DNA from: Romanomermis culicivorax
Taxonomy: Eukaryota > Nematoda > Enoplea > Mermithida > Mermithidae
Assembly: GCA_963922205.1 (NCBI GenBank)
Contig: CAWUHX010000073.1
Coordinates: 310,001 to 374,000 of the forward strand
DNA length: 64,000 bases
Direction: 5' to 3'
Every line of letters begins with the position of its first letter. Within the stretch, counting starts at the first letter, position 1. Shown piece by piece: positions 43,840 to 58,080 of the stretch. Both the position numbers and the translations under genes were made by a program. Under the pieces are notes generated by a model that was not told the DNA's origin, searched no databases, and saw nothing but the letters and a program-made list of their open reading frames with translations.

Positions 43840-44690
43840 CGAATTTTTAGACTGAACTGGTTCCATTTGAAGGACGATTGTATTAAAAGCCCAAATCCTC
43901 AAAAATGTGGTTCCACACTTTTTCTGGATGGCCCGTTTTCCCGACTTTTGAGTGGCCCGTTTTCCCAACTTTTGAGTTTTCGGAATTTCGGGACCGAACG
44001 GGTTCCGTTTAGGGAACGATTGGCAGGAATGCTCAAATCCACAAAAATTTAGTCCCAGACTTTCTCCCGGACCGAAAAATCGGGTTTTCCGCTTTTCCGA
44101 CCTTTTGAATTTTTGGAATGTCGGGACCCAATTGGTTCCGTTTGAGGGACAATTGCATAGAATGTTCAAATCCACAAAAATTTATTTCTGCACTTTTTCC
44201 CGGACCGGAAAATCGGGTTTCCCGCTTTTCCCACCTTTTGAATTTTCAGAATTTCGGGACCGAACTGGTTCCATTTGAGGGACGATTGCATCGAATGCTC
44301 AAATCCACAAAAATTTATTTCCACACTTTTTCCCGAACCGGAAAATCGGGTTTCCCGCTTTTCCGACCTTTTGAATTTTCAGAATTTTCGGACCGAACTG
44401 GTTCCGTTTGAGGGACGATTGCATTGAATGTTAAAATCCACAAAATTTAGTTCTGCACTTTTTCCTAAATATTTGAACCGAGTTGGTTCTGTTTGAGGGA
44501 CAATAGGTGTATGTGCTCAACCCAGCCCAAATCATGTTCTGGACAGTGTTTCCTAACTAAACTCGGGAAAACAATATGCTCCGTTTTTCTAGTTGTGAAT
44601 TTTCTGATTAAATCGGAGTAGTTTCGTTTGAGGGATGATGTGATAGGTATAGATGATCAATCCCATCTTACGCCAGTCTCAGGTATATTT
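43840..44690. repeat. Tandem array with a 133-bp period
   Basis: The anchor GACCGAACTGGTTCC and variants begin at 43850, 43992, 44125, 44258 and 44391. The last three steps are exactly 133 bp. Shorter or diverged units follow at 44475 and about 44607. Each unit holds GTTTGAGGGACGATTGCAT, CTCAAATCCACAAAAATTTA and a CCCGGACCGGAAAATCGGG stem. The repeated peptide frames are not genes. Confidence 0.85.
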
Positions 44691-45002
44691 CTGTTATTAA
44701 ATGATTATGTGTCCCATTTTCAAACTGGATAAACTTTCTGTTTTATCTGATTGATTTAGGAATTTACAGAATCATGGCAATATATGGTGTGCCTGAATGC
44801 ATTTATAGTTATTTGCTGATCGTTGATAAATTGATAATTGTCCGAAATTTCAGTAGCTGGTGCAGTGCCATTAGTCAGTCAAGAACGATAAGTGTTGTTT
44901 TTATTTTGTGCTGGAAATTTTTCTTTCTGATGCTTCATGCGAAGTAATACGTGGTTCGGGCAAGTGTCTGTATGCTTTTTATCGGGTATTGCTCAATATT
45001 TG

Positions 45003-45350
45003 TCACGCGAAAATAATATCTCTGTCCTTGTCATATTTTACTTCAATTTCTTGATTGATCAATGTATTGTGTAATTTTTCATTCTTCTTTTTGTTGACTT
45101 CGGCCTCCAGCTTAATTTCTTGCAGCTGACGTTTTAAATTGACGATCTCAGCTTTTTGAAGCCGAGTATTTTTCTGTAGTTCAGCCTCGACACAATCAAG
45201 TTCTCATCGTAGACACGCGTTTTGCTCTTTTATATATACTAATTCATTCTTTAGTGCGTTGTTACTGTTTTTCATGTCGTAATTAGATTTTCGCAGTATT
45301 TGTATATCAACTTGTAGATTATAACTCGAATTTCTTTCACCTATAATGAT
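45003..45350 (-). pseudogene. Coiled-coil exon with one TGA
   Basis: The minus strand is open for about 110 codons apart from one TGA at 45204-45206, and ends at TGA 45003-45005. Heptad-patterned Leu, Ile and Val with Lys and Glu (NSNNALKNELVYIKEQNACL; then AELQKNTRLQKAEIVNLKRQ) predict a long coiled coil. A TTATAG acceptor-like sequence precedes it. It may be a host exon or a structural protein of an element. The protein family is not recognised. Confidence 0.45.
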
Positions 45351-48300
45351 TTTTTTAAATTTCAGATTTCATATTGAACACTTGAATAGAATACGAATAG
45401 AGCATGGAAAAAGCAATAATAATCGAAAAGATGAATGTGGACACTAAGGAAATTCTGGCAGAGTTAACCTAGAGTTTTGCAGATTCATGAGTGTATCAAA
45501 ATGATAAAGTCAGATAATTCTGGGTATTTTATGATTATTTTTCCAAAATGATATTCCTTGCACAGACGCACAAAAACATGATTGAGAAAAACCTCCGGCC
45601 CAGAGATCCAAAAAATGGCCGGGGCTCCGTCCTATCCCTACCTGTATAGAGAAGAAAAGTCACAGAAAACTACATATAACGAAACAAAACTCATCAAAAA
45701 CAACTGAAAGACCAAAGGAAGCATGAAGAACTAGAAAACAAATACGAAAAAGTACAACAAATGAACTGAAATGAAAAGCATATGTATCAACTGAATAATG
45801 AGCAATGAGTTGTTGGCCAGACAAAAAAAACTATATCGATACTAAAATTTAAAAATATTGATACATCAACAGAAAATCGAAAAAAATGAGGAGAAAGTGG
45901 AGAGAAAAGTACAGTGACAACTAATAAGAGAAGTGAAACAAAATAAATAGTGACTAATAAAATGATCTGAGAACTCATAAAATGCTAGCTTCCAATCTTC
46001 ATCCAGCGTCAAGTGACAAAAATTTTTTGAACAGATTCTTCAATTGAAATTTCGGATAATATTTTAAATGAGCGTCAAATTCCACATGATGGTCCGAGTG
46101 GTTCATTGATGAACGATATGCCGCCGATATTGTATCCAATGGAATCAATTCCTATAAGTAAAAATGGCTACAACATAAATTAACTCAGCATGATGAGTAC
46201 AGAAGAAGCAATGCAATTACATTTTTTTGCCCAAAACGACTGAGTATCTCACATGTGATTTTTTTCGGAACCAAAAGATACATGATTTTGATATATGAAC
46301 TTATCTAGACCAAGAATCATATGGAAAAAATATTCTTATATGCCTAAATATGGAGACTTTTTTAAACTTTTTGCTATAGATTCAGATTCATGGTATGTCT
46401 CTAAATGGACTGCCTCCAATGTCCAATGCAACTGAAAGCTTCAAAAGAAATTTTTTGTTTTTGAATTTAAACAAAAATGTCTCACATGGCCGAATGTTGC
46501 GAGCAAAATGAGTCAAAAAATGCAGTAGGCGTGGTGCGCGTTTGCATGGAAACAACAACTTGCTTTCTAAACTTTTGGTTAAAGCACTTGGACAAAAAAA
46601 GAATTAATATCTACTCGTACACAGCTTGTAAATAATAGAGAGAGCCTAGTTCTTCAAAACTTTGGACATTTTCAGCAGATTCCCGCGTATATAGGTTTAT
46701 ATTTTTCCAGCAGATAGTAAGCATGTCATTTTGTACGCACAAAATCACCAAGATATCGAAGAAATTACGATGTTAACATTAATAGATCTGAAATAGCATG
46801 TTATATTTTTCTCCCTTCTTTTTCTGTTCAATTTTGAAAAAGCTGCTTCATCGAAATTCTGAAAAAATTTTGTGCAAAAAGGTCCCTGTAGTCATACCAT
46901 AGAAGTGCACAGAAAAGTAGGTCCACATTTCAATAGGCCTGAGTATGGAATACAGGAAGACCCACTTGAAAAAAATGGTTACCCCCTGAAACAATTTTTT
47001 ACCACTTTTAAAAAATCATTACCTACCAACATGATGCTCCTGAGCAGATAAGAAATGGCCTTAGAACAGTCGACACAGGGCCCTAAAATGTAACTATTTT
47101 CCAGAATTACTGCATTTAGGGTATGAAACAAGCACTTCTGACGTTTTTCTGAAAAATCTCGAAAAATAAAACTTTTATGAAAAACCCATATGTCCATCAA
47201 ATTCGCCATGAAAAATAACCCCCCCCTCTCGCCTCTGCCACCCCCTAAAAACCAAGGGTGCCCTCTGCCAGCAAGCCATGACCACGGAAATCCACTTTGA
47301 AGGTTTCCCATAGGGGCGGAACAATGCTTTTGATTAGTAAATTTCCGAAATTTATATCCTTTGATGTGTGCCACCCATCTTGATTTTTTTCAAGCTGGAA
47401 TTTTTATTTTTTTCAAGATGGCATCTTGATTTTTTTTCAAAATACAGGCGATGCACATGAAAAGATAGTCGAACATCGGAAAACTCTCACATCTCGATTT
47501 TTTTGTGATGCATGTCGAAAGTTTTGCAGAGCATCTGGAAAAAAAGTTGTGCATCACAATTTTTTTAAGTGGCCCTTCTTGTAATGTCATAATGTAACGA
47601 TTGAGTGATCTGGCATTTAGGAACCCTGTATTTCTTTTGCGCACGTGTACGCAACAGTTTTTTTATTCATATCAGAGTTCACAATTATTCTTGCATGTTT
47701 TTTTGTTTCTTCATCATAAATATTCATTTTTCGGATGTCATTACTTTCAATTTGATCTAGTGTTGGTTCTTCGTGATGATTACTGGTGGGCCGATCGGAC
47801 GTGCTAACAAATTCCCTTGAATTGATCCCAATTGTCACAGTCATCTGAAAATTCGTGGGAACCTGTGCCTGTTCCGAATGTGGCAACGAATTTGATGCCG
47901 ATTTTTGTTTTGAATGTCTATTACATGTGTTTTTTAATACAAAAGAAAGCAAGCTCTGTCGCCGTTCTTACCCTCAAAATTTTGAGGATGCAGAATTTCT
48001 CGACGATATCTTCCTCTTGGTCGGACAAGTCATGACTTTAGATAACACTCTTTTTCATGAATTTGTTCATATTGTCAACAAAAATATATAATTAATTAAC
48101 GTTAATAATAGAAAGATCGAACCATAACTTAGCTTTGGGTAAAATTCAACTAATTTAGCAGGTAATGCAGTTTACAATTTGCATAAAACTTTAGCCACAG
48201 TAAGTTTGAAAAAGACTTTAAAGTTAAATCAACGTTCTCTGAAAGGCTCAACATGATTATATAAATCAAAAACTGACATCCTGGTGCGCCTATAATTCAA

Positions 48301-49673
48301 AAAATTATCTCATCAAAAAAATCTAAGGTCCAAACCCATCAATACACGATCTCTCATGTATGCTAGTTCCCTTGCTTTTTCGAAGTTTACATTTCAGCAT
48401 TTATTTATATTTGTCTTATAAGTATAAAAAACCGGAAAATTGAAAAAATTCTATTTCCGCGTTTATAAGTGGCGTAAACCATAGTATGATATGCCGAACT
48501 TTACACTAAAATGTTGCTCTTTAACCACTCTACAAAGTTATGCTCGATTGATGAGTCAATTTTGAACTTGACCATAGAACCAGAGTCCGAAAAGCATATG
48601 CTCGAACGATTTAATGGTTTAACTTCGATTTGCAAACGAATCGTGTGAAAATTTAAAATGAATTCAGCGTACTATTGTTCAGCAGAGAACGCTCTTCAAA
48701 ACGAAGTATAAATCATGCAGATCCGGCCACTTTCAGACCAGTTATTATTGATTTCGTAATCGTGCATTTTGATTGGCTACCTTTTAAAAACACGCGCAAT
48801 TTGCAGCATCACGTGAAAAGGCAGTTCTAAGAATGACATCTTAGTTGCATTGAGAATTTTAGCTAAATTTTCGTTTATTTCGACCTATTTCTCGCAAATT
48901 ACTTCATCAAATTCAACAATTTATATAGAATTTCAATCACAAAATCTTCCTCTTTCTGATTATCATATTCCGCTTGATCAACTTTGCCGCCTCATCGAAT
49001 AAATCGGCCTGAAAAAGAAGTAACATAAATTTTTGCTAAATTAACCTGGGCCTTACAGGTATGGTGAATGCACTGTACCTAAACCTAAACCTGAGCCTAA
49101 GCCCGAGGCAGAAAATTTTCCAGAAACAACTATCAAAATCCATGAATTTTTTTGACCAATCAAAATGATGACAGATCTCAGTCCGCAATTGTTTATCTGC
49201 ATAGTGCACTAGTGCATTATGTCGTTCAATTCAAATCTTCAAGTTTGTATAATACAATAATCTATAAGCTCGAACTCGCCAACTGAATGAAAGTTAGTAC
49301 TTGTTGAATATTATCCGATTCTATCTAGAAAATCGACAAATGTTTTTAATTATCAAGACAGCCTGACAAGCAGCAAATGCTGAAGTTTTTTAAACACTCG
49401 AATATTACAGACTTGTACTACGGCAATGGACGTGAAATCTATGAAAGTGTTTGTTTTTTCCACTTGATTGTAGAATTCTTCCAGTTCCCGCATTCCTGCT
49501 CCATAATTTTTGGCTTCGGCTCAAATGGATATGGAAGTCTTAACAGTATTGTAACGACCAGTTTTCTATCCTACTTTTACTTGCTTTAGACGATTGCACT
49601 TTACACGGCCCGGGGAATGCGGCGATACAAATTACAACGACAATATTGTAATGAAATAAACAATGATCTGTCG
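45351..49673. other. Region without confident genes
   Basis: Mostly AT-rich. Plus-strand sequence at 45650-45790 has scattered Lys/Glu/Gln-rich coiled-coil-like frames broken by stops. A minus-strand frame at 47617-47952 (111 codons, polar) has no motif. I see no transposon ends. Confidence 0.35.
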
Positions 49674-49743
49674 ATCGACGTACACACAATATAGAATACC
49701 TCACACTTTGCATCGACGTACACACAATATAGAATACCTCACA
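49674..49743. repeat. Short tandem duplication
   Basis: A 32-bp sequence (ATCGACGTACACACAATATA...) occurs at 49674-49705 and again, identical, at 49712-49743; the period is 38 bp. Confidence 0.85.
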
Positions 49744-50904
49744 ACACGTCCCGCATAAAACGCTTTCCTCAATTTACATAAATCTTAATAAAATCTGTCT
49801 TTTCCCCCCCCATTTTTCTGTCTTTTATATCACTTCTTTGGTCCACGCCCTCGCATTGTGGGAGGTCCGCTTCCGTTGGCTCACCTAACCAATCACTGCT
49901 TCGCTCATCTGTTTCCGCCTACTGTAGGCTTCTTTCGCCACGCCTCTTGCTTTAATTTACTCTTAATGTCTATGCTCACATGCCTTTTAATCTACAGTAT
50001 GCTTTGCCGCCTCTATGTTTTTTAGTTTTTTATGTGTTTTTCGGTTTTCCATGCATTCCTCCTAAATCTTCTGTCTGGGTTGGGATTTCTGTACTTTCTA
50101 CATGGGCAGGTGTGTTTACCCGTTTGGAGGGAATTATTGTACCTACAGAATGTGTATTTTCATGTACATTACCAGGGCCAGCTGTCAATGTGCAAATGAT
50201 TATGTGCTTCTTTAATTGGGTCAATGGGGTGTGGGAGGATCAAAATAAAGTGCTTCACATGAATTTATAAGAATGTTTGGGTGTGAATTCCAGACACCCT
50301 TGAGAGGATAGATTAATAAATGAAATTATATTTAATAAATGAATATCACATACTGTACAATCTGTATTTACATTAGTGCTTCAGCATGTATGTTACAGTA
50401 TCCACAAAACTGCTTGGGGCCCAAAATTATAGTACTTTTGCTATTTTCTAATAAATGGATGCTAACAACAGATCCACGACTTCTAAAACTTGATGAAAAT
50501 TTCTAACATTTTCTATGTCATTTGATCCATATTGTTCAGCCACAATCAAACTAAAACTTTTGTTATTGCAAGTTAAGTATGCTCATGAATTTCTAACCCT
50601 ATGGCATGGAGGTGTTCAGCAGAGCATCGTAAAAATATGAAGCAGTACTTGCTTAACACGCTATTATTTACGAGATCTCATGCTTTTTTAGGCGTTCACT
50701 GACCATTCTCCTATATGCATCTTTTCTGCAAATGCTCGTGAATTGAATAATGAAAAAAAATATGTACCGCCCATGAAATAGTCAAATAGAAGATGCACTT
50801 TATGCTCCTCAGACCATATTTGGTTGATTGTTTTGCAGATTTGTAAACATATCCTGGCGACATGATTGCATTGAAATATTTGCAGCTCCCCAAGCGGTAT
50901 GTGA
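49744..50904. other. No confident gene
   Basis: An ATG-started 96-codon plus-strand frame at 49980-50270 has a hydrophobic, cysteine-containing sequence but no motif; the complementary strand is also open. No repeat ends were seen. Confidence 0.3.
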
Positions 50905-51276
50905 AGGCCCATCTATACTTTTCTCTCGAAAATCTGTCGCAAGTGATTGCAACTATCAAAATCGAATGAATCCCTCATTTTTTCTGTGCGCAAGAAAGAT
51001 CTTGACGAGTTCTATTCAGTGAAGTATATTTTGCAAAAAAAAATTTGCATAGTGTTGCAGAAATCAGCTATTTTGTAAGCATCTTGCGTTTCTTACGTTT
51101 CTTGCGTCAAAGCTTGATTTAAAGCGCTTAACAGATACTTGTTGAAGGTGTTAGGTATCTTTCGATCGAAAATTTCAATATCTACCTTGCGATGTTTTAT
51201 ATCCTGAAATCGCTCCAATACTTGAAGAGCAAATCGCTTGCGTATGTTTTTTAGCGAAAAAAGTATAGATGGGCCT
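50905..51276. mobile_element. MITE with AGGCCCATCTATACTTTT ends
   Basis: The left AGGCCCATCTATACTTTT and its complement on the right (AAAAGTATAGATGGGCCT) are perfect over 18 bp. The interior is partly self-complementary. The flanks TGA and TAA would fit a 3-bp duplication with one change. The ends resemble those of the 54.4 kb element. Confidence 0.65.
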
Positions 51277-54200
51277 TAAGTCAGATTGAAATGTGAACAC
51301 ATTGGTTGGACATTTACAGCTACAATAATTACAGAGAATGGAAAAAAATTTGCAGCTATGCTGAGATCTAAAAGAAGGCCTCAGATGACTTTTTCGGTTA
51401 CTGATTCTAATCTTCTGTTTGAGACTATAACAGCAAATAAAGTGTTGAGTAAGAGTCTATAGAAATAGTTTCATTGCCGAAAGATAGAGAGCAAGGTTCT
51501 GCAAATAACAATCATTCGACTACATCGTCATACTCCTTCTTAGCATGCAAAATCACTGATGATTAATTTTTAACTTATCATGAATCAGTGTCGAGAAGTA
51601 AATACTACTTGAAAATCAATTATGGTTCAGTGTACTAAAGTTCACGATTTTCTGCCTTCAAATATTGAAACCATGTTGTTCTTTCGTATTTTTATAGTTT
51701 CCTGAAGGAGTTTATGTCCCATATTACTCAAACTTTGTCGGAAATTTTTCAGAAGAAAAAATTCTATCCTGAAAGCTTATTATAAACGACTTCAACAACA
51801 CTGTTAATTTCTGTGTTTTCCTATGAGCATTTAATTAAGAAACAGACAGTTTTGAGGATTTTTCTTGCCTTGAATTATTCCAGAATCAGTGGAGTTAAGA
51901 GTGCAGACGAAGCCTCTTCCAAATATCACATGAGGCGGTCGCAGAAAAATTTTAGTACCTGTGCCTTCGACATGAGTTTCTAAAGTCTGCTCTTTTTATT
52001 CTATGCCCAAAGCATACGTAAGATTTGTCTAAAAGTATGCCTTTTCGGTTTTTTGCTTTACCTGATGAATTTGACTCACTTTATTCAATTAGTGTTTTCT
52101 ATCATGTCATTCACATTTAATCTAAATCTAGTTTTTATTATTATATAATCCCTCTGCTCAAACCTTTTCATTGGAAAAAATCGATTAAAAACGGGTGCGC
52201 AATGGTCGGCTAAAATTAGAGTTACTGAATTCACCATTGCAATGAACGCCTAGAAAATTTCATGATGGCCGGCAAAAATAAGAATTGGCTTTCTTGCAGT
52301 TTCCAATGGCATGAAAAGATTTCATTGCGGCCGGCCAGAATAACTTTGGGCATTTTTCTTTAAACAGTTATACAGATCTGGGAGTAAAATTTGATGACTG
52401 AATTGATTTGATTCTCATTTCTGGTGCAGGATAATTAGGGAAAACAGAATTACAACAGTGGTATGTTTTGAGTAAACTTTGGAAACAGTTCGTATCAACG
52501 GGTTTTGGTAAAATTCGTTTGTCAGTGTTTTTATACTCAGCCCTGCTTGTATCGCTACAAAAAACCATCTTGAAGATTTTTTTCAACCTAATGAGCCATA
52601 AACTTAGGAACTTATTTTTCAATGTATACATTGTTTTATTTGTCTACTCTCACAACACTCGAATATATTAAAGTACTGAATTATAAATTGCAAATACGAG
52701 TGAAGAGTTAATGAAGAACTAAAAACTGAGGGAAAAAATATAGACACGTTGGATCACAAAGTCGCATTACAGTGGTCATGAATCTTCAAAGGTCGATAAA
52801 AACATCTGTTTAAAGCACTCGAAAATTTTGATTTCGACAAAAGAAATTCCCTGGAAAAATATTTGACATTATGAATAATATTTGACTTCACAAAAATGAG
52901 TATATTTGAAGGCAAAGAAGAAATTTTTACTTGACCTGATGCGCAGAAAATGCTTGCCATCCTTCGAACATCTCAACAAAAAATTACATAGCACAATAGT
53001 TCATGGATTCCATTTATGATTTTGCACTTTATATGGTAGACTTTATACATCCTAAACGTTGAGCCACAACTTATTGAAGACAGACATGGAAAAGTTGTTT
53101 TTAGAATTCTCTTCCGAAAAAATAATCATTTCTGGTGGCCATTAAGAATTTAAGGGCGGTGCTTACTTATCAATTTTGTAAAAAGAAGTTTTCGAAAGTT
53201 TAGCGCAAAGATAAAAATATACAATAACCCCTCAATTGCATTTTGACAGGTTTAAACTTTTAATTTAATTCATTTTTATTTAAAAAATATTCACGGGCAT
53301 AATGCCCGAAACTGTGTGCCAAATGCTGCTCCTTAATAAGCAACCAATAATATATAGGGAACGTCTTTTTTAGTTGCGATTGAAGGTTGTCATAGAGGAA
53401 TCTTTTCTTTTAAATATTTTTCTTGTCTGCTACGGAACTATTTTTCCAATGATCGAGCATCAGACTTTTTTGTGGCAACAGGACGGCCTCGTGTTTTTCT
53501 GTAGAAATAGTGTTTGTTATGAAAACTGAATTAATTCTGTCCAAGTGCACGCATATAACAAACAAGTCTAAAAAAGTTACAAAAGTATTGGCATGGCGAT
53601 CCATGATGGAAAGCTTTCACGGAGCAGCATTTAAGCTTTTTTTCCAAAACGAAAGTTTTGGAAAATTTCCTTGAGCCCAGACAAAAAAGACAAAATTATA
53701 AATTGAAAACTTTGTGATGCACATTCAACTTTGACCGTAATACTATTGTAAAAGGTAGCAGAAAACCATGCACAGTATGGGATAGAGAATCCAGAGCACG
53801 GTTACTGTAGTCTTTTTTCCTTGAAATGCTTGCAAATTAAAGAGTGGAAAGGAAGTACTGTTTAATTTTTCTGCTATTTCCTGCTAAGCCATATGTCGCA
53901 TAGGACCGAAAATTTTTGTGCCTAAAACTGACCCTCACAATTTCTTTAGAAGATCATACTGTAAAAGCATTGTGTAAGCAAGTTTGAGAGTTGCACTTAT
54001 TCCTGTCATTTTCCCGTTTGCAAGCATTTTATAAAAAACTGACTATAATTGTGTGTTGATCCAGCTGCTATTACATATTTGAAGGTTGTTTTACCCGCCA
54101 ACATTCCCCAACGGGAACAGGGTTTTAAATGCAATTCCGTTTCCACTCAAATTACGCGCACGATTTCTTTTTTTTATCAGATGGTAGCCAAACAAGAATA

Positions 54201-54420
54201 CTAAAGGTCATCTTTGTGTCATTTTGCATCCACCAGTAATTTGGATGTCTGCTACTTTCTCGCTGAGCCTACTGGGATTTTGCCGGTTGTCCGTGATTGC
54301 GGAATCTTCACACAGTGCCATATTCAATTGTTAAATAGAGGATAAACCCCCAAAGCTTTATGCAAATTTCCTGGGCTTCCTGTTGAGATTCCAATTGTAG
54401 AAAAAATGCAGCGAGAATAA
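51277..54420. other. No recognised gene
   Basis: AT-rich with short random frames only. A recurrent GCCGGC/GGCCGGC motif appears at about 52205, 52265 and 52330, and again near 55730-55860. Confidence 0.35.
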
Positions 54421-54665
54421 AGGGCCAACTATACTTCACCCTACTGCGGCATATGATGCTGTATGGCACTACATTGAGCTGCTATACTTCTTGGCACGCG
54501 CTGCTGGGTGCCGTATGGCACCTGATGAGTGGCTGCCATACTTCAGGCCGTACGGTGCTGTGCCATGGTAAATGATAATAAGTAAATGAAAATGATAAGT
54601 AGCTGCTATAATTACGTGCCGTACAACACTGTAATGGGGCCATACGGCGAAGTATAGTTGGCCCT
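54421..54665. mobile_element. Short MITE with AGGGCCAACTATACTTC ends
   Basis: Inverted ends AGGGCCAACTATACTTC are perfect over 17 bp and enclose 245 bp with repeated GCCGTATGGCAC-type palindromic motifs. The flanks TAA and TAG are near a TAA duplication. Probably the same family as the 50.9 kb element and Harbinger-like. Confidence 0.7.
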
Positions 54666-57600
54666 TAGGTTATTTACAATTTACTATGCTCTATCACATA
54701 TATTTTAGAAAAAATTGCCATAACAGATCTATGAGCAGCGTGTAAAAGGTTTTAAGCCACTGAGTCGATAGATCGATTTACAGTCCGCTAAGTGCTAATT
54801 TTTTCAGATTTGTGCAAATCTATTGCTAGAATTGAGAAAAATATTTAAGGTAAAGACATTATTCTGAATGGATAACGTGTTCCGCAAAATACAAAATTCA
54901 GAAATGAAATTCGGTCTGCAATGCATCTGAACTTCAAGCACTCATCTAAATAATATTGAAAACATGCATTCGGTCTCATGCAGCATTTTATGTCGAATTG
55001 GCATCCATCAATTTTGGTAAGATGTTGAACAATCTGAAGAATAGGTGCAGGTGACAGTGTAACTGTCAAGGAAAACTTCCAGTCGACAACTCATTTATGG
55101 TCGAAAATTTTGCAGAAAACAAATGCATTTGTTTTTTCTATCCGTTTTTCTTGAAAGGATACCAAATCATGAAGATGGAAAGCAAGTAAACAATTCCATA
55201 TTATTACGATTTCTAGCTGCCAACAGTCACACAGGACTTAAAACTTGTGGAATTACTCAGCTAGCCTTTATCAATTTTATCAAAAATTTCACAGTAAAAA
55301 CTTTCTGGAAACAATTTTGATAACAGTGATGATTTTCGTTGTCTTTGAATTGAGGAATTATTTTATTATCAACAAATTTTATTTTTAATTTTTTTCATAG
55401 CCCTGTGTACACAGACAAAAAATTATTTCGAGTCCCTGATGCGATCAGACAGCATTCTGTTGCCTCAGCCAGAGTTCTCTCTAGCTTTAGGTCCCCCAGA
55501 ACACTTCAATAACGTCCATGCTAAGGACGACTCCATTGATCGAAGTGCCTCCAATCTTTACTCGAAGGATTATGGTTTTTTTCTTGTTTTATGCACTCCT
55601 TTGGGGTCAATAATGAGAATGTTGAAAACCGGATCATTTCTTAATCGATGGACCTTAAAAGAATTTCACTTAAATGATTATGCAGAGGACTCATGGAAGA
55701 AACAGAAAAAAATCTTCGTTCCGGCCGGCCGCTAAGGAATGTTTTCATATCATTAGAATAAGGGTGGAAAGGACGAATTTTCATCTTTACCGGCCATTAT
55801 AAAATCATACAGCGATGTCATTTTAAGGATGGATGCAGTAACTGGCATTTTACCCGGCCGAAATCGTACAACATAGACAGAAGTCTTTTTAATCCAATCT
55901 TTTTCTAATGAAAAAGTTCGAAAAAGGGACCATATCTTAGTGAAAACTGCAAAATTAAGATTAGAAAAACATAAAAAACATTACTCGACCCACAGATGAA
56001 TGTGAAGTTAGTGTTCAGGTAAAGTAAAAAAAAAAATATCAAAAGACAGATCCAAAGGTTGAATTTCAGAAAAATCTCCTGCTTTGGACTAGAGTCAAAA
56101 TTATATTTTTAAAACTTTTTTTCGTGCGCGGACTATGTATTTTCAATTTCTCAGAGAAGACATGTGGTAGAAGACATCCCAGAAAAGCACACACCCACAA
56201 AATTCGTATTAAAAAAGAAAAATTTGTTCAAACCCTCATCCAGAAGTTGCTGCAACTTCGTTCGCTGCACGTGTCATTTCCAAGCAAAATGGATTAGCTT
56301 CAAGAGGATTAACTAAAAACTGAGAAATTAAGTTTAAATTCTCGTTGTAGACAGCTGGATACTTTTTAAACTTTTGCAAGCAAGCTGGTCCGTTTGTCTG
56401 TACTCACATTACTGATACTGAACACCACAAATCATAGAACAATTCTTGTTCCGAAAAAATTTAGCAAATATTGTTGCAATTTTTTGCTGAGGGCATTGCA
56501 AAAAATTTGTGACTAACTTCATGTTGTAAGTATTAGTAGTTTTTCGAATAGATATAGGAATTTTTTATGTAATTCAGGAGACAGTATTTCTTTGATTTGC
56601 CCACATTCTTTGAAAGCAAACTGTAAATAGTGATCACCACTTGTCATACATTGATTTACCCAACAGTCACTGCAGTACCGTTGTGTTTGGGATTCAGCTG
56701 AGATGACACGTTATTTTTGCATACCATAAACATACTTTTAGGTTTCTGATCTCACATCTCCTTCACAAGATGCCTTCTGCTAAGTTAAAATCTGGAAAAC
56801 TCAAGAAACATCGTTGGATAGATTTTTGAGAACTGCATGCAGGCAACAAAAATCGAAATTATGATGGTTTTTATGAAATGCTTCTGATATGAATTAAGAA
56901 ATGAAAAAATTAGATTATCGTTCAAATCGTTCGCACAAGCTTCTACAGTAAAATTTTTCACTCAATGAACTAATAAACGTTATACGAGTACCCTAAAAAT
57001 TCCAGTCGGATATGGTACATAACTCACTAGAAAATTGTTAAATATAGGATTGTGCTTGCATTCCATTTATTTAGAAGCATTCAGAAAAAACAGGTTATAC
57101 AGAATCAAAAAGTAGAATCGAAAAAATTAAGTTGATTTTGTTGAATGGAGCCCCTAGCTGAGGGACGACGTACAACTGGGCCTTCCAATATTGTTCCAAT
57201 TACCCATATTCAACAGTTCGAATCTTCACAAGCTGCCTGAACATTTGGACAGCTTCACATTTTTTGGTGATGGGAATTTGTTGTCTATGGTGTCCTCTCC
57301 ACACGAACTCTTGCAAGGTATTCAATTCCAGCCTTAGCAAGACAGTTTTTAGGTTTGAACTTTCAAAATGAATAATTTCGTATTTTTTTACTAATCACAT
57401 TGGAGAACTCGGGCAAATTCTGCAGAAACCACTTCACCATAAAAACGTTATCTTAATTTCAAAAAAAGATAAACTTTTTGTTATACAGCACAGACTTTAG
57501 TATATTTTTGATATGGAAATGATTTCTTCCTTCGGTTTCTTATGGCGAAAAGAGAAAATCATTGAAATCTCGTTTATCTCCCTTTCGCTTAATATTTTGA

Positions 57601-58080
57601 GAATTCATTGCCTTTTGAGAACAACTCTTTGATACCCTGCATTACATCTTGAATCGCTTCTTCAATACGCCTCCAGTACTTGGGCCGCAGATACAGAATT
57701 CATGAATATTACTGATGATTGTGAATCAACGGGCAGGTCTTGTGAAGTGCGAACGGTGAATAGAATAGTCATGTTAACCCTTTTTTCACCACTGTTGGGA
57801 ATGTTCATCAAATTTGCATGTCCACAAAAACTTTTGCATTGAACTATCAGTCAGTCTGCTGTGGGCCAGTTTGATAAATTTCAAATTTTGAGTTTAATGT
57901 GCGCTAGATATGGAAACACATCATGTCTCATACTTTACTCTAAAAGAATCGAATAAAATTTTCAGAACGTCTTTAGGGAATCGAAATTTTTCTGAGCAAG
58001 GTGTCTTTTTCATAGACTTAATGAAAAGAAGATGATGAGTTACTGTGTAAATTAGCATCAAGGGGCGCCATCGCGGTTTG
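54666..58080. other. No recognised gene
   Basis: Plus-strand frames at 55123-55320 and 55439-55735 are open but match nothing I know. The remainder is AT-rich sequence without repeat ends. Confidence 0.3.

Noticed and set aside
43265..44411. Open frames in the palindrome and 133-bp array
   Set aside because: They repeat with the DNA unit and exist on both strands, so they are by-products of the repeat structure.
47855..48091. Cysteine pairs resembling a zinc finger in a short plus-strand frame
   Set aside because: The spacing fits no known finger, the opposite strand is equally open, and there is no other coding signal.
49980..50270. 96-codon hydrophobic ORF
   Set aside because: Both strands are open over the interval and nothing in the protein is recognisable; too weak to call a gene.
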